Positions 15,835 to 22,634 of a stretch of 39,806 bases of DNA are shown here, one piece after another. The notes under the pieces were generated by a model. It made no database searches and had not been told where the DNA came from. It was given only the letters and a program-made list of their open reading frames with translations. A program made the position numbers and the translations under genes. This DNA comes from Candidatus Gastranaerophilales bacterium (GTDB taxonomy: Bacteria > Cyanobacteriota > Vampirovibrionia > Gastranaerophilales > Gastranaerophilaceae), in assembly GCA_944324175.1 (NCBI GenBank), contig CALUVH010000018.1:1-39806 (forward strand). The letters are read 5' to 3'. Position 1 is the stretch's first letter. Every line of letters starts with the position of its first letter.

Positions 15835-17030
15835 TTGTTTTCAAAAATTTTTACTGCACGGGATAGAATATCCAGACAATAAGAAATAGCTACCCCATAA
15901 TTTGTTATAGGAATCCCTTTTTTGTTTGCTGTTAAAATCCTCGATAGCAACTCTCTTCGATTTGTCATACAAGCTCCGCAATGAATTATGAGTTTGTACC
16001 CCTCAATATTCGGAAAATCGTGTCCTGCATAATTTTCGATAATAAGATTTTTACCTGTTTTTTTCTTTAGTAGATTTGGTATTTTTACTCTACCTATATC
16101 ATCTTCTATTGCATGATGAGTGCAGCTTTCTAAGATTAATACTTTATCTCCATCTTGAAGTTTTTCTATTGCAGCTGCCCCACCTATAAATGCTGCCAAA
16201 TCGCCCTTTAATCTCGCAAATAATATTGAAAATGAAGTCAGCGGGATATTGTCTGGGACAATTTCAGATACTTGCTTAAATGCTTGAGAATCGGTGATGA
16301 TAAGTGACGGTGGATTTTTAAGGTTACTGATAGCATGAGCAAGACCCTCTACCTCTGTGACGTATGTTAGACAATGTGAATCAAGTAGATCTCTTATCGT
16401 TTGCACTTGAGGGAGTATGATACGTCCTTTAGGAGCTTCCTTATCTATTGGTATTACCAAAATTACAGTGCTTTTCTCCGGCACTAAATCTCCTGCTATT
16501 TTAGGTGAATTTACAAAATTATCAGGTAGAAATTCAACAAGTTTTGATTTGAATTTATTAACAAAATCACCATCATTCTTGGCAGAGGTTTGAATTATGT
16601 TTGAAGTGAATTGCCTTAGTTCTTCCAGCTTGTTTGGTGGAATGCTTTGAATATCATCTTTATTGACAACTATAAGGTATGGAATTTTTAGCTCAGTCAG
16701 CTGCAAAATAATATTTTTTTCGTATTCGGTGAAACCTTCATAATCTGTGACAATGATAGCGATGTCTGTACGATTGATTATTTTTTTCGTTTTTTCTACT
16801 CGTAAACTACCCAATTCACTATCGTCATCAATCCCTGCGGTATCAATAAAAGTTACAGGTCCGATAGGTAAAAGTTCCATTGATTTTTCAACTGCATCGG
16901 TTGTTGTACCTGCTACTTCAGACACAATCGAGACTTGTTGTGATGTTATTTTATTTACTATTGAAGATTTTCCGACATTAGTTCGCCCGAAAATTCCAAT
17001 ATGTAAGCGCATTGATTTTAAAGTTTTCAT
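15831..17030 (-). CDS. hydF: [FeFe]-hydrogenase maturation GTPase
   Basis: HydF is the scaffold GTPase that receives the 2Fe subcluster from HydE/HydG and delivers it to apo-hydrogenase. The 399-residue protein has P-loop GRTNVGKSS at about residues 15-23, GTTTD (G2), DTAGIDD (G3) and NKDD (G4). The C-terminal cluster-binding motif is complete: CTHH followed about 50 residues later by HCGACMTNRRELL. This separates it from plain Era/EngA-type GTPases. HydE, HydG and the hydrogenase are not in the window. TTGGAG eight bases before the ATG supports the start. It follows rpsO beyond a terminator. Confidence 0.93.
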   Translation of the reverse strand: MKTLKSMRLHIGIFGRTNVGKSSIVNKITSQQVSIVSEVAGTTTDAVEKSMELLPIGPVTFIDTAGIDDDSELGSLRVEKTKKIINRTDIAIIVTDYEGFTEYEKNIILQLTELKIPYLIVVNKDDIQSIPPNKLEELRQFTSNIIQTSAKNDGDFVNKFKSKLVEFLPDNFVNSPKIAGDLVPEKSTVILVIPIDKEAPKGRIILPQVQTIRDLLDSHCLTYVTEVEGLAHAISNLKNPPSLIITDSQAFKQVSEIVPDNIPLTSFSILFARLKGDLAAFIGGAAAIEKLQDGDKVLILESCTHHAIEDDIGRVKIPNLLKKKTGKNLIIENYAGHDFPNIEGYKLIIHCGACMTNRRELLSRILTANKKGIPITNYGVAISYCLDILSRAVKIFENN

Positions 17031-17048
17031 TAATCGGCTCCAAATACT

Positions 17049-17073
17049 AAAAAAGCTGCCCTCAGGGCAGCTT
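17049..17073 (-). terminator. Intrinsic terminator after rpsO
   Basis: On the minus strand AAGCTGCCC-TGA-GGGCAGCTT is a perfect 9-bp stem followed by a T-run. It lies 14 bases past the rpsO stop and before hydF. Confidence 0.93.
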
Positions 17074-17087
17074 GTGAAAATAAAAAA

Positions 17088-17357
17088 TTAACCTCTGATA
17101 CCAAGTTTTTTGATTAACTCTCTGTATTCATCAAGATTTCTTGATTTCAAATAAGAAAGTAATCTTTTTCTTTTACCTACCATCATTAAAAGACCTCTTT
17201 TTGTTGCAAAGTCTTTTTGGTTGTTTTTCAAATGTTCGGTAAGCTCGCTAATTTTTTTACTCATCATAGCAATTTGAACTGCTGTTGAACCGGTATCTTT
17301 TTCATTAGCACCGTATTCCTTTACGATGTCTTGTTTGTTTTTTAAGTTAATTGACAT
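17088..17357 (-). CDS. rpsO: 30S ribosomal protein S15
   Basis: Primary 16S rRNA-binding protein of the small subunit. The 89-residue protein has the standard length and motifs: TGSTAVQIAMMSKKISELTE, HLKNNQKDFATKRGL, and KRKRLLSYLK. AAAGGA precedes the ATG. Its own terminator follows directly. The leader contains a GAGTG/CACTC hairpin (17377-17400) just before the ribosome binding site, where S15 autoregulation acts in other bacteria; that role here is only a suggestion. Confidence 0.98.
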   Translation of the reverse strand: MSINLKNKQDIVKEYGANEKDTGSTAVQIAMMSKKISELTEHLKNNQKDFATKRGLLMMVGKRKRLLSYLKSRNLDEYRELIKKLGIRG

Positions 17358-17410
17358 ATCATTTTCCTTTTCTGTTGAGTGATTATTGGCGTAAGCACTC
17401 TACATGGGAA

Positions 17411-17438
17411 ATGATAATATATAAATAAAAAAAATCAA
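17411..17438 (-). promoter_or_regulatory. Candidate rpsO promoter
   Basis: On the minus strand TTGATT (17433-17438), 16 bases, TATCAT (17411-17416). This gives a leader of roughly 45 bases. Confidence 0.5.
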
Positions 17439-17465
17439 CACCTGATAAATTTATGTAACAAGAAT

Positions 17466-17936
17466 TTAGCCTTGAAGGTTTCTTGTTGTTAAATAAGACA
17501 TAAAAGCGTTTTTATTAGCACTGTTAAAGTGATCTCTTGCGCAAGACAATTCGATATTTGCATCAAATAAGGTGTTAGTTGAATTTTTATATGATTTCAT
17601 TGCGTCATTGAATTGCGTTGAGTTTTCACCATAATTAGAATATACAGTTCTCAAGTTTGACAATGCTTTATCTTCACCACTTTTCATAAGACTGTATTGT
17701 TGTAATGCTGCATAATATCTTTGTTCTGCTTCATCTTTTTTAGCTTCTTGTTCCAATGCCCAACCTTTGACACTGTTTTTTATGCTATCGCTAACGTTTT
17801 TGCCATAAGTTAGTATAGATTCTTTTTTTAATTCCAATGCTTTATATTCAAAATACTTTTCAAAGGAGCCAAATTTCTCTTGCAACTTTGGATCTTTTTC
17901 ATACTGCATTCTTGCATTAATTTCGCTTAATCCCAT
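17466..17936 (-). CDS. Unknown 156-residue helical protein
   Basis: Not recognised. It begins MGLSEINARMQYEKDPKLQ with AAAGGG upstream, has no signal peptide, and is almost entirely amphipathic helix rich in Lys, Glu, Gln and Ala (ALEQEAKKDEAEQRYYAALQ), so a coiled-coil or helical bundle is likely. Two cysteine-free thirds are followed by a single Cys near the end (ELSCARDHF). It resembles in style the other short cytoplasmic unknowns of this window. Confidence 0.65.
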   Translation of the reverse strand: MGLSEINARMQYEKDPKLQEKFGSFEKYFEYKALELKKESILTYGKNVSDSIKNSVKGWALEQEAKKDEAEQRYYAALQQYSLMKSGEDKALSNLRTVYSNYGENSTQFNDAMKSYKNSTNTLFDANIELSCARDHFNSANKNAFMSYLTTRNLQG

Positions 17937-18047
17937 AGCATACCCTTTTCTCTTAATACTCTTATATATATAAAGTATCTAATAGCGAAATAATTGCCTT
18001 TTTATTTTAATTGTTATTAAGAAATGTTAAGCATTCTGTTAGCAAAT

Positions 18048-18455
18048 TTACTGGACCCAAAACTGAGCCATGGTAAGTACTTTTGTCGGATTGTCTTTTG
18101 AGTAAATTTTCATAACATAAGTACCTTTTTCATTTATCACAATATAATCATCGTAATAGTACATTTCTTCATCTTTAAGTCTTACTGTATTGCCATAAAA
18201 CATTTTATATCCCAGTCTTTCATTTGCACCATCTTTTTTAATTATTTGAATGTAGACATACCTTGATTTTATTGGTTTTGGAATAATTACAAGATAATAA
18301 ATTCTCATTCCGGTGGCAAAAGTATTTGTTAAATTCATTACATTTTGTGTAGTGATTGGGGCGTTATTGAAAAGTATTGACGGTTTTACTCTGTCGCAAG
18401 CAGAGCTAAATAACATTAAAAAAACAAATCCTAAAATTATAAGATATTTTTTCAT
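18048..18455 (-). CDS. Small putative lipoprotein
   Basis: The 135-residue product begins MKKYLIILGFVFLMLFSSAC, a type II signal with cleavage before C20 (SSA|C; the -3 residue is Ser instead of the usual Leu). The rest is beta-rich with many tyrosines (RLKDEEMYYYDDYIVINE) and resembles a small immunoglobulin-like or accessory lipoprotein domain, family unknown. Its ATG follows the TPR gene's TAA without a gap (TAAATG), so translation is probably coupled and the two products may work together at the envelope. Confidence 0.75.
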   Translation of the reverse strand: MKKYLIILGFVFLMLFSSACDRVKPSILFNNAPITTQNVMNLTNTFATGMRIYYLVIIPKPIKSRYVYIQIIKKDGANERLGYKMFYGNTVRLKDEEMYYYDDYIVINEKGTYVMKIYSKDNPTKVLTMAQFWVQ

Positions 18456-20504
18456 TTATTTTTCCAATACTTTTAATTTTTCTTTTACAGCCTTTTTAGT
18501 AGTTTCATCGTTGCTGTGTTCCAAAAATAATTTGTAATTTTGAATAGCGTTTATATAGTCTTTTTCATTCTCATAGGCCAATGCAAGAGCATAGTATGCA
18601 TAACCGTAATTTGCGTCGATTGAGACAACTTTTTTGAATGCATCAATTGCACCTGCAAGGTTGTTTTCATCAGCATAAATCAGACCCAAATTGAACCAGC
18701 CGTCCTTGTAATCAGGGTTAACAAAAATGGCTTTTTTGTAAAAACTTATTGCGTTGGTGTTATCATTTTTGAGTTTGTATACGTAACCAAGCTTAAATAA
18801 TGTTTGTTCGTCACTGGGACGGATTTTTAGTGCTTCTTTATAGTTAACGATACATTCATCATATTTTTTGTTTTTCAGGTTTTCATCGCCAAGCTCAATA
18901 AGGTCTTTATGTTTTTCAGAATCCAACTCTGATACTTGATTGGTAATGGTATCACTTACATTTATAGCAGGTAGTTCACCACCGTTTTTGACAAGTTGCT
19001 CATTATCTTCCATTAGTATATTGTTTTCGTTGTTATATTTAGCAGCAATAAACTCAGCATATTCATTACTATATTGGGCATTTGCAGGATCTATCGCAAT
19101 CGCCTTTTCATACATTTCAGCGGCTTTGTCTGACATATTGCAATTACGATACGTTTTTGCAAGTAAATAATACCCAAAACTTTCTTCGCTGCCATTCGAT
19201 ACTGCTTGCTCAAGATATGTTGCTGCAGTTGTGTAATCCTGTGCATCATAACAAATTTGTCCTTGTGAAATTAATGCGACGACAAGATTTTTTTTCACTT
19301 CCGGATTTTGTTTGACCTGTAAAAGATCGTTATACAATGCTATAGCGTCAGGATAATCTTTGAGGGCATGAAGTGCGAGTGCCTTGTTTAATTTTACATC
19401 ATAGTTATCTTTTTTGACTAAAAGAATTTCATCGTAATATTTAATGGCATTTTTATAATCTTTTTTAAGGTGATAACATTGGGCAAGGTCTTCTTTTAAA
19501 TCAAAATCACGACAATGTTTTGCTATTGCAATTTCATAATTTTCAATTGCTTTGTCAATGTTATTAAGTCTTTTGTAAACAATTCCCAAATTTTTGTATG
19601 CAAGGGCATTATCAGGAAAATTTTTAATGTAAATATTATATTGTTCTACTGCTTCATTATTTTTACCCATATCTGCAAGTAAGTTTGCATAATCAAGTCT
19701 TACTGCATGTAATTCCGGTTTTTGTCTGAAAATTTCTTGATATTGAGCATAAGCCAAATCATTATCTTCCAATTCCTGATATGCAAGAGCAAGTATTGAA
19801 CGTGAGTTAAGATCTTCAGGATTTTTTTCAATATGCTTTGAAAGTACTGAGGATGATCTTTCATAATCCTTTACACAAAAAAGTGCGTAACCGTATTTAT
19901 CCAAGTCATTAAATCCATTCGGGTCGGCAGAATATAGTTTGTCATATTCTTCGACTGACTTTTGAGCATTTCCTGTAAGTAAATATGAAGCAGCAAGGCT
20001 TTCTCGTGCTTCTTTATGCTGTGAGTAAGTACTCAAAAATTTGTTATAAGTATCAGTTGCATTTTTGTAATCTTTCAATTGATATTGAGCGTTGGCAATA
20101 TTTAGGTAATTATATTTGTATTCAGGGAAAAGTATCATAGCTTTGTTATATGAGTCCAAGGCATTTTTATAATCACCTTTATGTTCGTATATACTTCCCA
20201 TGCTTATGTAAAGGAAGGCATCTGAGGGTTTTAATTCGACAACTTTTATATATGTCGCGAGAGCTTTGTCATATTCGCCGAGTTCAGTGTATGCACCTGC
20301 AAGTTTTATGTATAATTGCGGTTCATTCCCTGATAATACAATAGCTTTTTCCAGTGCTGCTGCTGCTGATTTGAAATCTTGTTTGTATTCATAAGTACAA
20401 GCTTGCTGGTATAGTGAATTCGCTTCAGGAGACATGTAAGCACTAGCAGGAATCCCACTTAGCATAATTGAAAGTATAGCTGATGTTAATAACTGTTTTT
20501 TAAT
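18456..20504 (-). CDS. Exported TPR-repeat protein, probable AUU start
   Basis: About 682 residues, almost entirely tetratricopeptide repeats (at least a dozen 34-residue units with the AYxxLGxxYxxxGDYxxA pattern, e.g. FLYISMGSIYEHKGDYKNAL). A linker of about 50 acidic residues precedes the last three repeats. From the first ATG (20465) there is no ribosome binding site, but the frame stays open upstream for 17 codons to a TAG. An ATT at 20504 has GAGGG (20513-20517) eight bases before it, and starting there gives (M)KKQLLTSAILSIMLSGIPASA, a textbook Sec signal peptide. The TPR part is certain; the AUU start is inference. Likely a periplasmic scaffold paired with the lipoprotein. Confidence 0.85.
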   Translation of the reverse strand: MKKQLLTSAILSIMLSGIPASAYMSPEANSLYQQACTYEYKQDFKSAAAALEKAIVLSGNEPQLYIKLAGAYTELGEYDKALATYIKVVELKPSDAFLYISMGSIYEHKGDYKNALDSYNKAMILFPEYKYNYLNIANAQYQLKDYKNATDTYNKFLSTYSQHKEARESLAASYLLTGNAQKSVEEYDKLYSADPNGFNDLDKYGYALFCVKDYERSSSVLSKHIEKNPEDLNSRSILALAYQELEDNDLAYAQYQEIFRQKPELHAVRLDYANLLADMGKNNEAVEQYNIYIKNFPDNALAYKNLGIVYKRLNNIDKAIENYEIAIAKHCRDFDLKEDLAQCYHLKKDYKNAIKYYDEILLVKKDNYDVKLNKALALHALKDYPDAIALYNDLLQVKQNPEVKKNLVVALISQGQICYDAQDYTTAATYLEQAVSNGSEESFGYYLLAKTYRNCNMSDKAAEMYEKAIAIDPANAQYSNEYAEFIAAKYNNENNILMEDNEQLVKNGGELPAINVSDTITNQVSELDSEKHKDLIELGDENLKNKKYDECIVNYKEALKIRPSDEQTLFKLGYVYKLKNDNTNAISFYKKAIFVNPDYKDGWFNLGLIYADENNLAGAIDAFKKVVSIDANYGYAYYALALAYENEKDYINAIQNYKLFLEHSNDETTKKAVKEKLKVLEK

Positions 20505-20552
20505 TGTCCTAACCCTCTAATTAAGTATACTTTATAACATATTAGCAAAAAA

Positions 20553-21473
20553 CTAGATTTGTGTAAAGCTGTTTGAATAAATTTTCTTATCTAACAGCAC
20601 TTCTACTGTTTTAATTACATTATATTGCTCAATGGAATTTTTATCAAATTCAATATCTTCCAACTCTCCAAACTCAGAAATCATTTTTGCTAAATTTAAG
20701 TACAAATTGTCAATTTCATTTTGAGGAGAATTACAATCAAGCATTTTAAAAATTCTGATGAGTTCAGTGTCTGATGCGTCGATAATTGCAGCATCAAGTC
20801 CGGCTCCATAGGCAAGTACTGCAAATATCCTGTTTATCAAAGGTCGTAATTCACTCGGTGAACCGTTTGAAATGTTTGAAAGACCAATGAGTGTTTTAAC
20901 AGGAGGGTCAAAGCTCTCCTTTATCATCTGTATTGTGTGTAATGCTTCTTTACTTTGTGATTGGTCAACTGTGATTGGTAAGATAAGAGGATCGAAGTAT
21001 AATTTGTCGTTATTAATACCTTTTTCTAAACAGTTTTCATAAATTTCAAAAGCTATTTCCAATCTGCCATCGGCAGTTTTTGGAATACCGGTCTCTTTTC
21101 CCATAGTGAGTGCAACAAGGTTACAATCATACTCTGCTGCCAGTGCAGTCATTGCCGAAAATCTTGGCTCATCTTTGCTGGTACTATTTATAATGGCATT
21201 ACTTGCATTTTTACAAATATTCAATCCACTACGCATTTCATCTGCGTTGGTTGTATCAAATGAAATTTTTAAGTCGGATTCTTTTTCGACTAAATTACAC
21301 AACCAAGGTAGTACTCCAGATAAATCACCTTTAGCTGGTCCGACATTTAAGTCGACATAATCCATTTGTTTTTGAAGTTTAATCAAATTGTTAACAAATG
21401 TTTCATCACGATTTATAAGTGCATTACGCAAAGAGTTAGATATAATGTGGATATTTTCGCCAATTAATTTCAT
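20553..21473 (-). CDS. Pterin-binding methyltransferase-like protein (AcsE/MtgA family)
   Basis: A DHPS-like TIM barrel of 306 residues. It starts MKLIGENIHIIS and shows DLNVGPAK, LKISFDTTN, NAIINSTSKDE and TLIGLSNISNGSP, the pattern of methyltetrahydrofolate:corrinoid/iron-sulfur protein methyltransferases (AcsE) and of the pterin domain of MetH. A role in methyl transfer from methyl-tetrahydrofolate is likely, but no corrinoid protein or acetyl-CoA synthase gene is nearby, so the partner is unknown. The start at 21473 replaces a longer frame to 21896 that has no family match. No Shine-Dalgarno; TGTTATAAT lies at -15 to -7, predicting a leaderless message. Confidence 0.82.
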   Translation of the reverse strand: MKLIGENIHIISNSLRNALINRDETFVNNLIKLQKQMDYVDLNVGPAKGDLSGVLPWLCNLVEKESDLKISFDTTNADEMRSGLNICKNASNAIINSTSKDEPRFSAMTALAAEYDCNLVALTMGKETGIPKTADGRLEIAFEIYENCLEKGINNDKLYFDPLILPITVDQSQSKEALHTIQMIKESFDPPVKTLIGLSNISNGSPSELRPLINRIFAVLAYGAGLDAAIIDASDTELIRIFKMLDCNSPQNEIDNLYLNLAKMISEFGELEDIEFDKNSIEQYNVIKTVEVLLDKKIYSNSFTQI

Positions 21474-21474
21474 A

Positions 21475-21516
21475 TGCAAATTATAACATAAAAAATTTGC
21501 ACATTTTCTAAAATGT
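21475..21516. promoter_or_regulatory. Inverted repeats in a divergent promoter region
   Basis: TGCAAATT (21475-21482) and AATTTGCA (21494-21501) are exact reverse complements, and ACATTTT-CT-AAAATGT (21501-21516) is a second perfect inverted repeat. Both overlap the promoters of the two divergent leaderless genes. They are operator candidates, though AT-richness makes chance repeats more likely. Confidence 0.4.
21480..21488 (-). promoter_or_regulatory. Extended -10 promoter of the leaderless methyltransferase-like gene
   Basis: On the minus strand TGT-TATAAT covers -15 to -7 from the ATG at 21473. There is no clear -35. Confidence 0.7.
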
Positions 21517-21524
21517 GTTAAAAT
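21496..21524 (+). promoter_or_regulatory. Promoter of the leaderless HEAGH gene
   Basis: TTTGCA (21496-21501), 17 bases, TAAAAT (21519-21524), then six bases to the ATG at 21531. Confidence 0.6.
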
Positions 21525-21530
21525 TGAGCT

Positions 21531-22199
21531 ATGGTTAGGGTGAATTCGATAAAATTTAGTGTGAATTTTAAAGGTAATAATCAGGGTAAACAAATTCAAG
21601 ATCCTGTTATTGCTGCTGCTTTGGAAGAGATGAAACAAATTAAATTCGCTAATGATGATGTTCGTTATGTAAAAAAAATGGGGGCAAGACCGCCCTTCAA
21701 AAATGGACGTCAGGCTTATGATTTTATAAAAGATAATGATATTAAAGTGAAATTTGCTAAACTTCCTTCTGACGATATCCATGCACAGTGGGATGTTGCA
21801 AATAAGACAATAAAAATTAATGAGCAGTATAGGGGAACAAAAAGCAAGGCAATAGTGCTTGCCATTGCAGAGTCTACATTGCATGAAGCAGGACATGCGA
21901 AAGATTTGGACGGTGCAAGCTCAATCCAAGAAGAAATAAACTGCCTGTCATTAAATTCAATGGCACATAGAACATTAAACGCTAAAGACCCGGGTATTTT
22001 TGAAACTAATGATGCTAAAATATTAAAAAATGGTGTAAATCTTTATTCTGACATATATTTCAACAAAGATCTTTCAGGACTTATGGACAAGGTCAAACGC
22101 TCTTATGGGCATTTGCCTGCAGGGGACTATAAGCATCCTGCGTCAAATTTTGCTAGTGCAATAAAAAATGATGAACCGAATTTTGTAATAAGTGCTTAA
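21531..22199 (+). CDS. Putative zinc metalloprotease-like protein (HEAGH)
   Basis: The 222-residue protein carries HEAGH at residues 118-122 after an apolar helix (KAIVLAIAESTL) and an acidic pair in IQEEINCL about 12 residues later. HExxH followed by E-E-x-N/A is the arrangement of gluzincin-like proteins such as ImmA/IrrE peptidases; two histidines and the downstream glutamate would bind zinc. A beta-hairpin-like stretch (KTIKINEQYRG) precedes it. There is no signal peptide, so it is probably cytoplasmic. The exact family is not recognised and activity is inferred from the motif only. Leaderless promoter geometry; divergent from the methyltransferase-like gene. Confidence 0.7.
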   Translation: MVRVNSIKFSVNFKGNNQGKQIQDPVIAAALEEMKQIKFANDDVRYVKKMGARPPFKNGRQAYDFIKDNDIKVKFAKLPSDDIHAQWDVANKTIKINEQYRGTKSKAIVLAIAESTLHEAGHAKDLDGASSIQEEINCLSLNSMAHRTLNAKDPGIFETNDAKILKNGVNLYSDIYFNKDLSGLMDKVKRSYGHLPAGDYKHPASNFASAIKNDEPNFVISA

Positions 22200-22239
22200 T
22201 AAAAATTTACAACGATTTTTTCTTATAATGACGCCATTT

Positions 22240-22267
22240 AGGAGGTATGGCAAAAAACATGGACTAG
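22240..22267 (+). other. Strong Shine-Dalgarno with a micro-ORF
   Basis: AGGAGGT at 22240-22246 is followed at once by ATG GCA AAA AAC ATG GAC TAG (22247-22267). A TATAAT at 22224-22229 would start transcription near 22236. Spacing to the first ATG is too short for efficient use, so whether MAKNMD is made is doubtful. It precedes the 53-residue gene by about 100 bases. Confidence 0.3.
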
Positions 22268-22284
22268 AAAAGTTTTGACAAGTA

Positions 22285-22293
22285 TGTTATAAT
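22285..22293 (+). promoter_or_regulatory. Extended -10 promoter before the 53-residue gene
   Basis: TGT-TATAAT at 22285-22293, about 70 bases before the ATG at 22364. A perfect TTGACA at 22275-22280 is too close to serve this -10 but could pair with TATATC at 22297-22302. Confidence 0.5.
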
Positions 22294-22363
22294 GTGTATA
22301 TCTATTCTCGCTAATTTTTATTTTATATATTATGCATCAAAAGGGAACAAAAGGAGAAGTCTA

Positions 22364-22525
22364 ATGTCAACTTTAGTGAATGAAACGGTAAAAATGCCGA
22401 AGGTTAAGTCAAAATTTAATGATGAATTTGAACATTACTTAAAAAATCAATGTTTGAAAACAACTTTTAATGGACTTGAGCTTGAAACTTTCAGCTGGTA
22501 CAAAAAGGTACTTGGTTTGATATAG
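22364..22525 (+). CDS. Unknown 53-residue protein
   Basis: A short gene with a strong ribosome binding site (AAGGAG at 22351-22356, eight bases before the ATG) and its own terminator at 22554-22584. The product is basic then mixed (MSTLVNETVKMPKVKSKFND), ending in an apolar-aromatic helix (LETFSWYKKVLGLI). No family recognised. Good initiation signals, a promoter and a terminator around it argue that it is a real monocistronic gene. Confidence 0.65.
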   Translation: MSTLVNETVKMPKVKSKFNDEFEHYLKNQCLKTTFNGLELETFSWYKKVLGLI

Positions 22526-22553
22526 GAGTAAAACAATTTAATATCTTACAAAT

Positions 22554-22584
22554 AAACCGACTTTATAAAATAAGCCGGTTTTTG
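22554..22584 (+). terminator. Intrinsic terminator after the 53-residue gene
   Basis: AAACCG pairs with CGGTTT, CTT with AAG across one A-C mismatch, around an 8-base loop, followed by a T-run. Confidence 0.75.
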
Positions 22585-22600
22585 TGATGTAAAATTATAG

Positions 22601-22628
22601 TTGTGCAATATATTTTTTATAATATAAT
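22601..22628 (+). promoter_or_regulatory. Promoter of leaderless dxr
   Basis: Perfect TATAAT at 22623-22628, six bases before the dxr ATG. A weak TTGTGC lies 16 bases upstream. Confidence 0.65.
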
Positions 22629-22634
22629 TGTCAT

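Noticed and set aside
21474-21896. Extension of the methyltransferase-like frame to 21896
   Set aside because: It covers the divergent HEAGH gene and its promoter; the family begins at MKLIGEN.
22275-22293. TTGACA and TATAAT as one promoter
   Set aside because: Only seven bases separate them, too few for one sigma70 promoter; each may belong to a different promoter.
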